Shown here piece by piece: positions 1-5,638 of a DNA stretch of 8,404 bases; the first letter of the stretch is position 1, and every line of letters begins with the position of its first letter. A program made the translations under genes and the position numbers. Source of the DNA: Nitriliruptoraceae bacterium (GTDB lineage: Bacteria > Actinomycetota > Nitriliruptoria > Nitriliruptorales > Nitriliruptoraceae). The notes beneath the pieces were generated by a model. The model ran no database searches, was not told the origin of the DNA, and was given only the letters and a program-made list of their open reading frames with translations. The DNA is taken from NCBI GenBank assembly GCA_007117945.1, contig SKTN01000089.1, positions 1 to 8,404 of the forward strand, given 5' to 3'.

Positions 1-61
1 GCCGCCGCGCCGCGCTCGCGGTGACCGCCACCCGGCGCCTGGTGGTGTCCCGCGCCAGAGC

Positions 62-82
62 GCCTGCGGGGAGGCCGCAGGC
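62..82. terminator. GC-rich hairpin, possible terminator of an upstream gene
   Basis: GCCTGCGG (62-69) and CCGCAGGC (75-82) form a perfect 8-bp stem around a 5-base GGAGG loop. No T-run follows, which is common for actinobacterial terminators. Seven sense codons followed by a TGA at 22-24 in frame 1 could be the tail of a plus-strand gene that ends just before this hairpin, but that is too short to call as a gene. The hairpin lies 14 bases before the predicted -35 box of the regulator gene, so it could insulate that promoter from upstream transcription. The pairing is seen directly; the terminator role is inference. Confidence 0.4.
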
Positions 83-96
83 ACCCGGCCCTGGAC

Positions 97-125
97 TTGA
101 CAAGCCCGAGCGCATCGACGATGTT
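97..125 (+). promoter_or_regulatory. Predicted promoter of the LacI-family regulator gene
   Basis: A perfect -35 hexamer TTGACA (97-102) is followed after 17 bases by GATGTT (120-125), which keeps the two most conserved -10 positions, A at 2 and T at 6. The -10 match is otherwise weak. Transcription would begin near 132, and the operator at 142-155 would lie just inside the transcript, a typical place for repression. The transporter promoter at 5324-5352 has the same architecture, which strengthens both calls. Confidence 0.5.
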
Positions 126-138
126 CCTCTCGAGGTGG

Positions 139-158
139 CTGTGAGAGCGCTCTCAACC
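139..158. promoter_or_regulatory. LacI-family operator 1 (autoregulatory)
   Basis: TGAGAGCGCTCTCA (142-155) is a perfect 14-base palindrome with the central CG typical of LacI/GalR operators. The 17 bases at 139-155 are identical to the operator at 5365-5381. From memory, the Streptomyces CebR and Thermobifida CelR box is TGGGAGCGCTCCCA, so this site differs by one symmetric change in each half. It lies about 10 bases downstream of the predicted transcription start of the adjacent LacI-family gene, which suggests negative autoregulation. Binding by that protein is inferred. Confidence 0.8.
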
Positions 159-304
159 CGTCTTCGCAGCCACGGACAACCTGATCGCACCTCGGCTCCC
201 TCGACGCTGACACCGCCAGCCAGCCCCGCGGCAGCGACCCCGGTGGGCAGCCGCGGGACGCCGCGGCCCGGCCGGCCGCTCGAGGCGGTGGGAGCAGCAG
301 CACC
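159..304 (+). other. Untranslated leader of the regulator gene
   Basis: This is the stretch between operator 1 and the regulator start codon. I see no convincing gene in it. A frame starting at the GTG at 21 runs through to 308, but its composition is low-complexity Pro/Ala/Arg and it overlaps promoter and operator, so it is not credible. An 8-bp inverted repeat, CCCGCGGC (225-232) with GCCGCGGG (250-257), could fold with a 17-base loop. A purine-rich GGTGGGAG (287-294) is the likely ribosome binding site, 10 bases before the ATG. Confidence 0.4.
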
Positions 305-1318
305 ATGACCAGGAACGCCGAGCGCCCCACCCTCGAGCAGGTCGCGTCGTTGGCAGGCACCTCCCGTGCGACCGCGTCGCGGGTCGTCAACGGCAGCCCC
401 AGGGTCAGCCCCGAGGCCCGTGCCGCGGTCGAACGCGCCATCGATGCACTGGGCTACGCGCCGAACCGCGCCGCCCGGTCCCTGGTCACGCGCCGCTCCG
501 ACTCCATCGGGCTCATCGTCACCGAGTCCGAGGAACGCGTCTTCGGTGAGCCGTTCTTCGCGACCCTGGTCCGGGGGGTCTCCGATGCCCTGGCCGGCAC
601 CGAGACGCACCTGGTGCTGGTGCTGAACCGCTCGGACCAGGAGCACTCGCGGGTACGCCGCTTCCTGTCGGCGCACGTCGACGGCGTGCTGCTGATCTCC
701 GCCCACGCCGACGAGCCGTTGCTCGCGCAGTTGGCGGCGGATCCACTGCCCGCGGTGCTCGCAGGCCGCCCGCTCCAACCGACGTCCCTGCCCTACGTCG
801 ACGTCGACAACGCCCACGGCGCCTACGTGGCGGTCCGCCACCTCGTCGAGCGCGGGCGCAGCCGCATCGCCACCATCGCCGGACCGCAGGACATGGCCCC
901 GGGGATCGACCGGCTGGAGGGCTACCGCCGGGCGGTGGCCGACGTCGTCGGGACGGCGTCGTCCCTCGTGGCCTTCGGCGACTTCAGTACCGCCTCCGGG
1001 GAGCGTGGCACGGAGGAACTGCTCGAGCGCCACCCGGACATCGATGCCATCTTCGCGGCCTCGGACCTGATGGCCGTGGGCGCGCTCCAGGCCCTCCAAC
1101 GCAGGGGCCGACGGGTACCTGAGGACATCGCGGTGGTGGGCTTCGACGACTCGGTCGTGGCGGCGACCACCCACCCGCAGCTCACCACCGTCCACCAGCC
1201 GGTGGGTGACCTCGGGCGACTGATGGTCCAGCGCCTCTGTGCGGCCCTGGACGGCTCCTCGCCCGTGCCACGGGCCACCGTGCTCCCCACCCACCTCGTC
1301 GTACGCGACAGCAGCTGA
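305..1318 (+). CDS. LacI/GalR-family transcriptional repressor, CebR/CelR-like
   Basis: This 337-residue protein has the usual LacI-family length and architecture. Residues 9-30 form the N-terminal helix-turn-helix (TLEQVASLAG...SRVVNG). The hinge helix lies around 52-62, with Leu60 at the position of the minor-groove leucine of LacI. A periplasmic-binding-protein-like effector domain follows from about residue 66, including the family motifs VDVDN (165-169) and GFDD (279-282). In the recognition helix, Arg21, Ala22 and Arg26 occupy the positions of LacI Tyr17, Gln18 and Arg22. The N-terminal half of the effector domain (GEPFF near 81-85, DGVLLISAHADEPL near 126-139) resembles the cellobiose repressors CebR/CelR as I recall them. 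It probably represses its own gene and the importer operon through the operators at 142-155 and 5368-5381, and is released by an imported oligosaccharide. The effector (xylobiose, cellobiose or another sugar) cannot be read from sequence. The start is set by the ATG after GGTGGGAG and by the position of the HTH. The gene converges on the GH3 gene. Confidence 0.93.
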   Translation: MTRNAERPTLEQVASLAGTSRATASRVVNGSPRVSPEARAAVERAIDALGYAPNRAARSLVTRRSDSIGLIVTESEERVFGEPFFATLVRGVSDALAGTETHLVLVLNRSDQEHSRVRRFLSAHVDGVLLISAHADEPLLAQLAADPLPAVLAGRPLQPTSLPYVDVDNAHGAYVAVRHLVERGRSRIATIAGPQDMAPGIDRLEGYRRAVADVVGTASSLVAFGDFSTASGERGTEELLERHPDIDAIFAASDLMAVGALQALQRRGRRVPEDIAVVGFDDSVVAATTHPQLTTVHQPVGDLGRLMVQRLCAALDGSSPVPRATVLPTHLVVRDSS

Positions 1319-1324
1319 GTGCCG

Positions 1325-1344
1325 GCCGCGGTCGGTACCGCGGC
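1325..1344. terminator. Hairpin just after the regulator gene, probable terminator
   Basis: GCCGCGGT (1325-1332) pairs perfectly with ACCGCGGC (1337-1344) across a CGGT tetraloop, starting 7 bases after the TGA of the regulator gene. The stem is 8 bp and almost all G/C. There is no U-tract, so it would be an atypical intrinsic terminator, but its place between two convergent genes supports that role. It could work for either strand. Confidence 0.55.
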
Positions 1345-1363
1345 GGCGCCGAGGTGGTGTGCT

Positions 1364-1394
1364 GCGCAGGGCCGCCGCGGGCGCGACCCTGCGC
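1364..1394. terminator. Second hairpin in the convergent intergenic region
   Basis: GCGCAGGG (1364-1371) pairs with CCCTGCGC (1387-1394). Inside the 15-base loop a further CGCC (1373-1376) can pair with GGCG (1380-1383). On the minus strand the structure begins 13 bases after the GH3 stop codon, so it is a good candidate terminator for that gene. Together with the hairpin at 1325-1344 it would make a bidirectional terminator block. No T-run is present. Confidence 0.5.
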
Positions 1395-1407
1395 GGGGCG
1401 GCGCTGC

Positions 1408-3780
1408 TCACTCCCCGACGTGCACGGCGCCGGAGAAGACCTTCGTGGCGGCGGGGTCGCCACCGTCCCCGGTGATCGTCAGATCGCCGACGTGGGTGCA
1501 CGCGTCCGAGGCGGTGCCGAGGTGGACCTCGATCACGCCGGGCTCGACGCGGTAGACCATGTCGCCCCCGTAGAAGCCCAACTGACCGGTGTGGAGCTCG
1601 AAGCGCACCGGCACCGCTCCCCCGGCAGGGACCGCCACCCGGGCGAAGGCCTTCAGCTCCCGCACCGGGCGGGTCACGGAGGCCTCGGGATCGCGGACGT
1701 AGAGCTGCAGGACCTCCTCACCATCCCGGCTGCCGAGGTTGGCGAGCTCGGCCGCCACCTCGATGTGGCCGCCCGACGCGACCTGTGCGGCGCTCAGCCT
1801 GGGGTCGCGCACCGCGAAGGTGGTGTAGGTCAGGCCGTGGCCGAAGGCGTAGCGGGGGCTGGTCGGCAGCTCCACGTAGTCACCCTGCCAGTGGGACCGA
1901 CCACCCGAGAGCTTGTGGCCGTAGAAGACCGGCACCTGACCCACCGAGCGGGGGAAGGAGATCGGGAGCTTGCCGCTCGGGGCGGTCTCGCCGGTGAGCA
2001 CCTCGGCGATCGCCGCCGCGCCGGCCTGGCCCGGCAGCCACGCCATGAGCGCCGCGGCACTGCTGGCGTGCACCGCCTCGCTGCCCATCGGCCGACCACC
2101 GACGAGCACGAGGACGATCGGGGTCCCCGTGGCCGCCACGGCGCGCACGAGCTCCTCCTGGACGCCGGGAAGGTCGAGGGTCGCACGATCACGGCCCTCA
2201 CCAGTGGTGCACTCGGGGGTCAGCCCCGAACGGTCGCCCATGACCAGCACCGCGACATCGGCGGCCGAGGCCAGCGCCACCGCCTCGTCGAAGCCCTCGG
2301 TCGAGGCCGAGGTGACACCACAGCCCTCGGCGTAGCGCAGCCGGTCACCGAGCCGGTCCGCGAGCTGCTCACGGATCGTGGGGACGTTCTCCGGCTCGGC
2401 ATCCAGCTCGAGATCGTCGGGCACCGTCGGCATCCCGCCGAGCAGGCTGCCCTCCGCCTTGGCCTCCGCGAGGGTCTCGATGTGCGCCGGGAAGGTGTAG
2501 TCGCCCAGCAGGTTGCGCGCCGAGTCGGCGTTCGGCCCGAGCAACGCCACCATCGCGTCCGGCCGCAGGGGCAACGTGGCGTCGTCGTTCGACAGCAACA
2601 CCAGGCTGCGCCGGGCGATCTCCAGCGCCGTCTGGGCCTGCGCAGCCGTCGCGGTGGTGACCTCGATGGCGCCCTCATCACCGAAGGGGTCCTCGAACAG
2701 GCCGAGGTCGAACTTCTGGCGCAGGACCCGCTCCACGGCCGCATCGAGGACGGCCTCGTCCATCCGCCCCTCGTCGAGGGCCTGCGCCAAGGGCTGCCCG
2801 TAGGCGTCGGTGGCCGGCAGCTCGACGTCGATCCCGGCCTGCAACGCCATGACGGCGGCGTCGGACTGGTCATGGGCCAGCCGGTGGTAGGAGTGCAACT
2901 GGTCGACCGCGAAGTAGTCCGACACCACGGTGCCCTCGAAGCCCCACTCCCGGCGCAGGATCGTGTCGAGCAGCTCCGTGCTGGCACCGCAGGGCACACC
3001 GTCGAGCTCGTGGTAGGCGTTCATCAACGAGGCCAGGCCCGCCTCACGGACCACCGCCTCGAAGGGGTGGAGGTAGACCTCACGCAGCTCACGGGGCGGG
3101 ATGTGCGCCGGCGCCCAGTTCATCCCACCCTCGGACGCGCCGTAGCCCACGAAGTGCTTGGCGGTGGCCACCACCCCGTCGCTGAGGCTCGCACCCTGGA
3201 GGCCACGGACGAACGCCACGCCCATCTGCGCGACCAGGTGCGGGTCCTCACCGTAGGTCTCCTCGGTGCGTCCCCAGCGGGGGTCGCGGACCACGTCCAG
3301 GACCGGCGAGAGCCCCTGGTGGCTGCCCATGGCGCGCATCTGGGTGCGGACGGCGTCGGCGAGCCGCCGGTTGTACTCCGGCTCCCAGGTGCTGGCGACG
3401 CCGATGGCCTGCGGGAAGATCGTGGCGTCCCGCGCCATCACCCCGGAGCAGACCTCCTCGTGCACCAGTGCGGGGATGCCCAGACGGGTGTGCCGGGCCA
3501 GGTAGCGCTGTACCTCGTTGGTGACCTGGACCACCTGCGTCGCACGCAGGCTGGTGGCGCCCGCGATGCGCGTCACCTGGCCGAGGCCGTGGGTCAGCAG
3601 CCCTCCGGCGATCTCCGGCGAGAACTCCCCACCGCTGAGCAGGGAGAACGCCCAGGCGCTGCCGAGCTGGGCGAGCTTCTCCTCGCGGGTCATGCGCGCC
3701 AGCAGGTCAGCGACGCGATCGTCGGTGGACGCCTCCGGATCGAGGTAGCGCGCGCCCGTCGGGTCGTGTCCGGTCGTCAT
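1408..3780 (-). CDS. GH3 beta-glycosidase, probable cytoplasmic beta-xylosidase/beta-glucosidase
   Basis: This 790-residue protein has the classic three-domain glycoside hydrolase family 3 layout. The N-terminal TIM-barrel domain contains DPRWGRTEETYGEDP (166-180), the substrate-binding KHF (208-210) and the nucleophile motif VVSDYF with Asp288. The alpha/beta sandwich domain carries the loop TTGEGRDRATLDLPG (525-539), where Glu528 is the likely acid/base. A C-terminal fibronectin-III-like domain covers roughly 660-730 (EEVLQLYVRDPEASVTRPVRELKAF region). No signal peptide is visible, so the enzyme should act inside the cell on imported oligosaccharides, removing terminal non-reducing beta-linked sugars. 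Beta-xylosidase is preferred because the divergent neighbour is a xylose isomerase and a sugar importer is close by, but GH3 specificity is hard to infer and beta-glucosidase or mixed activity is possible. The ATG at 3778-3780 has a GGAG ribosome binding site (CTCC at 3786-3789 on the plus strand) 5 bases upstream. No key residue is missing and no frameshift is seen. Confidence 0.92.
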   Translation of the reverse strand: MTTGHDPTGARYLDPEASTDDRVADLLARMTREEKLAQLGSAWAFSLLSGGEFSPEIAGGLLTHGLGQVTRIAGATSLRATQVVQVTNEVQRYLARHTRLGIPALVHEEVCSGVMARDATIFPQAIGVASTWEPEYNRRLADAVRTQMRAMGSHQGLSPVLDVVRDPRWGRTEETYGEDPHLVAQMGVAFVRGLQGASLSDGVVATAKHFVGYGASEGGMNWAPAHIPPRELREVYLHPFEAVVREAGLASLMNAYHELDGVPCGASTELLDTILRREWGFEGTVVSDYFAVDQLHSYHRLAHDQSDAAVMALQAGIDVELPATDAYGQPLAQALDEGRMDEAVLDAAVERVLRQKFDLGLFEDPFGDEGAIEVTTATAAQAQTALEIARRSLVLLSNDDATLPLRPDAMVALLGPNADSARNLLGDYTFPAHIETLAEAKAEGSLLGGMPTVPDDLELDAEPENVPTIREQLADRLGDRLRYAEGCGVTSASTEGFDEAVALASAADVAVLVMGDRSGLTPECTTGEGRDRATLDLPGVQEELVRAVAATGTPIVLVLVGGRPMGSEAVHASSAAALMAWLPGQAGAAAIAEVLTGETAPSGKLPISFPRSVGQVPVFYGHKLSGGRSHWQGDYVELPTSPRYAFGHGLTYTTFAVRDPRLSAAQVASGGHIEVAAELANLGSRDGEEVLQLYVRDPEASVTRPVRELKAFARVAVPAGGAVPVRFELHTGQLGFYGGDMVYRVEPGVIEVHLGTASDACTHVGDLTITGDGGDPAATKVFSGAVHVGE

Positions 3781-3821
3781 CGTCGCTCCAGGTCGTCGTC
3801 GGGATAGCGTAGATTACCGCA

Positions 3822-3851
3822 ACAAATAGTTTGTGCTCTTGAACAACTAAT
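3822..3851. promoter_or_regulatory. AT-rich dyad resembling a ROK-family XylR operator
   Basis: The patch 3811-3856 is about 37% G+C in a region otherwise far richer. AATAGTT (3825-3831) and AACTAAT (3845-3851) form an imperfect inverted repeat (6 of 7 positions) centred at 3838. The half-sites recall the TTAGTTTGTT...AACAAACTAA operators of ROK-type XylR repressors, as I remember them. A second, tighter inverted repeat, ACAAA-TAG-TTTGT (3822-3834), overlaps the left half. The dyad covers the predicted xylA promoter and sits between the divergent GH3 and xylA genes, so one regulator could control both. No xylR gene is in the window, so binding is inference. Confidence 0.5.
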
Positions 3852-3859
3852 GCTAGCGT
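3831..3859 (+). promoter_or_regulatory. Possible xylA promoter
   Basis: TTGTGC (3831-3836) and TAGCGT (3854-3859) are separated by 17 bases. The -10 keeps the TAnnnT pattern common in actinobacteria; the -35 matches only the TTG. Transcription would start near 3866, giving a leader of about 70 bases before the xylA ATG. The elements lie within and just after the XylR-like dyad, consistent with repression. A clear promoter for the divergent GH3 gene was not identified, though it must lie in the same 158-base gap. Confidence 0.4.
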
Positions 3860-3938
3860 GACCCTACAGGCGCACCAAGGCACCGCGCCACGACAGGTTC
3901 CGACACCGGCAGCGAGCGCCGTGGAAGGGAAGCGAGAC

Positions 3939-5279
3939 ATGGCCGAGGACACCACTGGGTTCTTCCCCGAGGTCGCTGAGCCGATCCGCTATGCGGGCCC
4001 GGAGAGCACCGATCCCTTCGCGTTCCGGGTGTACGACCCGGACCGGTTGGTGCTCGGCAAGCCGATGCGGGAGCACCTGCGCCTCAGCGTGTGCTACTGG
4101 CACTCCTTCGCCTGGGCGGGCTCCGACATCTTCGGTGCGGGGACCTTCGATCGGCCATGGCTGGAGCCGGGCGTGGACCCGATGCGCGCGGCCCAGGACA
4201 AATTGGAGGCCGCGTTCGAGTTCTTCGTCAAGCTCGGCACGCCCTACTTCACCTTCCATGACGTGGACATCGCACCCCAGGGGCGGACCTTCTCGGAGTC
4301 GGCGGACAACCTGGAGCGCATCGTCGCGGCGGTCGAGACCAAGATGGCCGAGACCGGCGTGCAGCTGCTGTGGGGGACGGCCAACGCGTTCTCGCACCCG
4401 CGGTACGCGGCGGGGGCGGCGACCAACCCCGACCCCGAGGTGTTCGCCTACGCCGCGGCGCAGGTCACGCACGCGATGGAGGCGACCCATCATCTGGGTG
4501 GGGAGAACTACGTGCTGTGGGGTGGTCGTGAGGGCTACGAGACCCTGCTCAACACCGACCTCGCCCGCGAGGAGGCGCAGCTCGCGCGGTTCCTGACCCT
4601 GGTGGCGGAGCACAAGCGTGACATCGGGTTCACGGGCACGTTGCTGCTCGAGCCGAAGCCGCAGGAACCGACCAAGCACCAGTACGACTACGACTCGGCC
4701 ACGGTGCACGGCTTCCTGGAGCGCCACGATCTCGCGGGTGAGTACAAGATCAACATCGAGGGCAACCACGCCACCCTGGCGGGACACAGCTTCCAGCACG
4801 AGGTCGCCTACGCCGTGGCCAACGGGATCTTCGGCAGCATCGATGCCAACCGGGGCGACCCGCAGAACGGGTGGGACACCGACCAGTTCCCCAACTCGGT
4901 CGATGAGCTGTCGTTGGTGCTCTACGAGATCCTCGCCGGCGGTGGGTTCACCACCGGTGGCTTCAACTTCGACACCAAGCTGCGGCGCCAGAGCCTGGAC
5001 CGTCACGATCTGTTCCACGGCCACATCGGGGGGATCGATGCCCTGGCCCAGGCGCTGCTGGTGGCTGCGGAGCTGATCGAGGACCGGACCCTGGACCAGG
5101 CACGTCGCCAGCGCTACCAGGGCTGGGACGACGGCCTGGGCCGCGACATCCTCGACGGCAACCTGACCCTGGCCGACCTCACCAAGCGGGTGGAGGCCGG
5201 CGACCTCGACCCGACCCCGGTCTCGGGCCGACAGGAACTGCTCGAGAACCGCGTGAACCACGCCATCTGGCGCGCCTGA
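3939..5279 (+). CDS. xylA: Xylose isomerase, class II (long form)
   Basis: The enzyme interconverts D-xylose and D-xylulose in the cytoplasm, the first step of the isomerase route for xylose. The 446 residues align along their whole length with remembered E. coli XylA, with a constant offset of +6 in the catalytic core. The active-site and metal residues are all present: His107 and Asp110 (FHDVD), Glu238 and Lys240 (EPKPQEPTKHQYDYD), Glu274, His277, Asp302, Asp313, Asp315 and Asp345. The N-terminal block (LVLGKPM..HL....CYWHSF, 37-57) marks the class II form; the well-studied Streptomyces, Arthrobacter and Actinoplanes enzymes are the shorter class I form of about 390 residues. The open frame extends upstream to a GTG at 3858, but that lies in the predicted -10 box. 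The ATG at 3939 is chosen because GGAAGGGA (3923-3930) precedes it by 8 bases and the family homology starts there. It is divergent from the GH3 gene and codirectional with the transporter; no clear terminator follows, so some readthrough is likely. Confidence 0.97.
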   Translation: MAEDTTGFFPEVAEPIRYAGPESTDPFAFRVYDPDRLVLGKPMREHLRLSVCYWHSFAWAGSDIFGAGTFDRPWLEPGVDPMRAAQDKLEAAFEFFVKLGTPYFTFHDVDIAPQGRTFSESADNLERIVAAVETKMAETGVQLLWGTANAFSHPRYAAGAATNPDPEVFAYAAAQVTHAMEATHHLGGENYVLWGGREGYETLLNTDLAREEAQLARFLTLVAEHKRDIGFTGTLLLEPKPQEPTKHQYDYDSATVHGFLERHDLAGEYKINIEGNHATLAGHSFQHEVAYAVANGIFGSIDANRGDPQNGWDTDQFPNSVDELSLVLYEILAGGGFTTGGFNFDTKLRRQSLDRHDLFHGHIGGIDALAQALLVAAELIEDRTLDQARRQRYQGWDDGLGRDILDGNLTLADLTKRVEAGDLDPTPVSGRQELLENRVNHAIWRA

Positions 5280-5323
5280 ACATGCCGGGCCGTCGCCGTA
5301 CGCGAGCGGTCCTACAGAGATAG

Positions 5324-5352
5324 TTGACAGGAGAGAAGCCGTGGGGCAGGGT
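5324..5352 (+). promoter_or_regulatory. Predicted promoter of the sugar ABC transporter operon
   Basis: A perfect TTGACA (5324-5329) is followed after 17 bases by CAGGGT (5347-5352), a weak -10 that keeps A at position 2 and T at position 6. The predicted start near 5359 would put operator 2 in the first bases of the transcript. The -35 to operator-core distance is 44 bases, against 45 at the regulator promoter. This gives the importer its own control, separate from readthrough out of xylA. Confidence 0.5.
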
Positions 5353-5364
5353 CCGGGAGAGCGA

Positions 5365-5384
5365 CTGTGAGAGCGCTCTCACAG
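5365..5384. promoter_or_regulatory. LacI-family operator 2 (transporter operon)
   Basis: CTGTGAGAGCGCTCTCACAG is a perfect 20-base palindrome. Its first 17 bases are identical to 139-155 ahead of the regulator gene, and its core is 5368-5381. The full 10+10 symmetry makes it the stronger-looking of the two sites. Half-site-like GAGAGCG sequences occur nearby at 5357-5363 and 5418-5424. The simplest reading is repression of the importer operon by the LacI-family protein encoded at 305-1318, relieved by the imported sugar. Confidence 0.85.
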
Positions 5385-5638
5385 CAGGTGCGCAGCGCAG
5401 GGCACGGCGCGCAACGGGAGAGCGCCAGCGCCACTGCGGGTCGCGGGAGCGCACCGCCAGCACCCCCCGGCAGGCACCGGACGGCGCCACCGGCCACCCC
5501 CACCACCAACGTTGTCAGCACACCCGAGCGACGCCCAGGCAGACCCTCGGCGCGACGCACGGTGCACGACCCGAACCGACCACCGGTCGGCGGATGCACG
5601 TCGAGCCCGGGACCCCGGGCATGGAGAGGAGACAGCAG
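5385..5638 (+). other. Long untranslated leader of the transporter operon
   Basis: About 250 bases separate operator 2 from the start of the binding-protein gene. The binding-protein frame stays open upstream to 5324, but that extension is a Pro/Arg/Thr-rich stretch without homology, and the lipoprotein signal peptide begins at 5639. Possible RNA structures include CCGACC-ACC-GGTCGG (5576-5590) and the strong hairpin at 5605-5620. I see no recognisable riboswitch, small gene or leader peptide. The role of this leader is unknown. Confidence 0.4.
5605..5620 (+). other. Stem-loop directly before the binding-protein ribosome binding site
   Basis: GCCCGGG (5605-5611) and CCCGGGC (5614-5620) are a perfect inverted repeat two bases apart. 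As RNA this gives at least a 6-bp all-G/C stem with a GACC loop. It ends 4 bases before the purine-rich Shine-Dalgarno stretch (AGAGGAGA, 5625-5632). It could protect the 5' side of the message or keep the ribosome binding site exposed; it does not itself include that site. Confidence 0.5.

Noticed and set aside
1..24. Possible last seven codons plus stop of an upstream plus-strand gene
   Set aside because: Seven codons of Ala/Pro/Arg/Ser are too little to support a gene call, although the hairpin at 62-82 would fit behind it.
21..308. A 95-codon frame beginning at a GTG upstream of the regulator
   Set aside because: It runs through the predicted hairpin, promoter and operator, has low-complexity Pro/Ala/Arg content, and overlaps the regulator start by 4 bases only by chance of the open frame.
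1354..3807. An 817-codon open frame on the plus strand opposite the GH3 gene
   Set aside because: It mirrors the GH3 gene, which has full catalytic motifs and family length. Its translation is His/Arg/Gly/Val-rich low-complexity sequence, as expected for an antisense frame in high-GC DNA, and it crosses the terminator region and the GH3 start.
3858..3938. N-terminal extension of xylA from a GTG
   Set aside because: The extension has no match to the family, its GTG lies in the predicted -10 box, and the ATG at 3939 has a good ribosome binding site.
3864..5261. A 465-codon open frame on the minus strand opposite xylA
   Set aside because: xylA has every active-site residue in the forward frame. 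The reverse frame is Val/Gly/Arg/Leu-rich without recognisable domains and is explained by G/C-biased third positions.
5324..5638. N-terminal extension of the binding protein
   Set aside because: A clear lipoprotein signal peptide begins at 5639 behind a strong ribosome binding site, and the extension covers the operator and leader.
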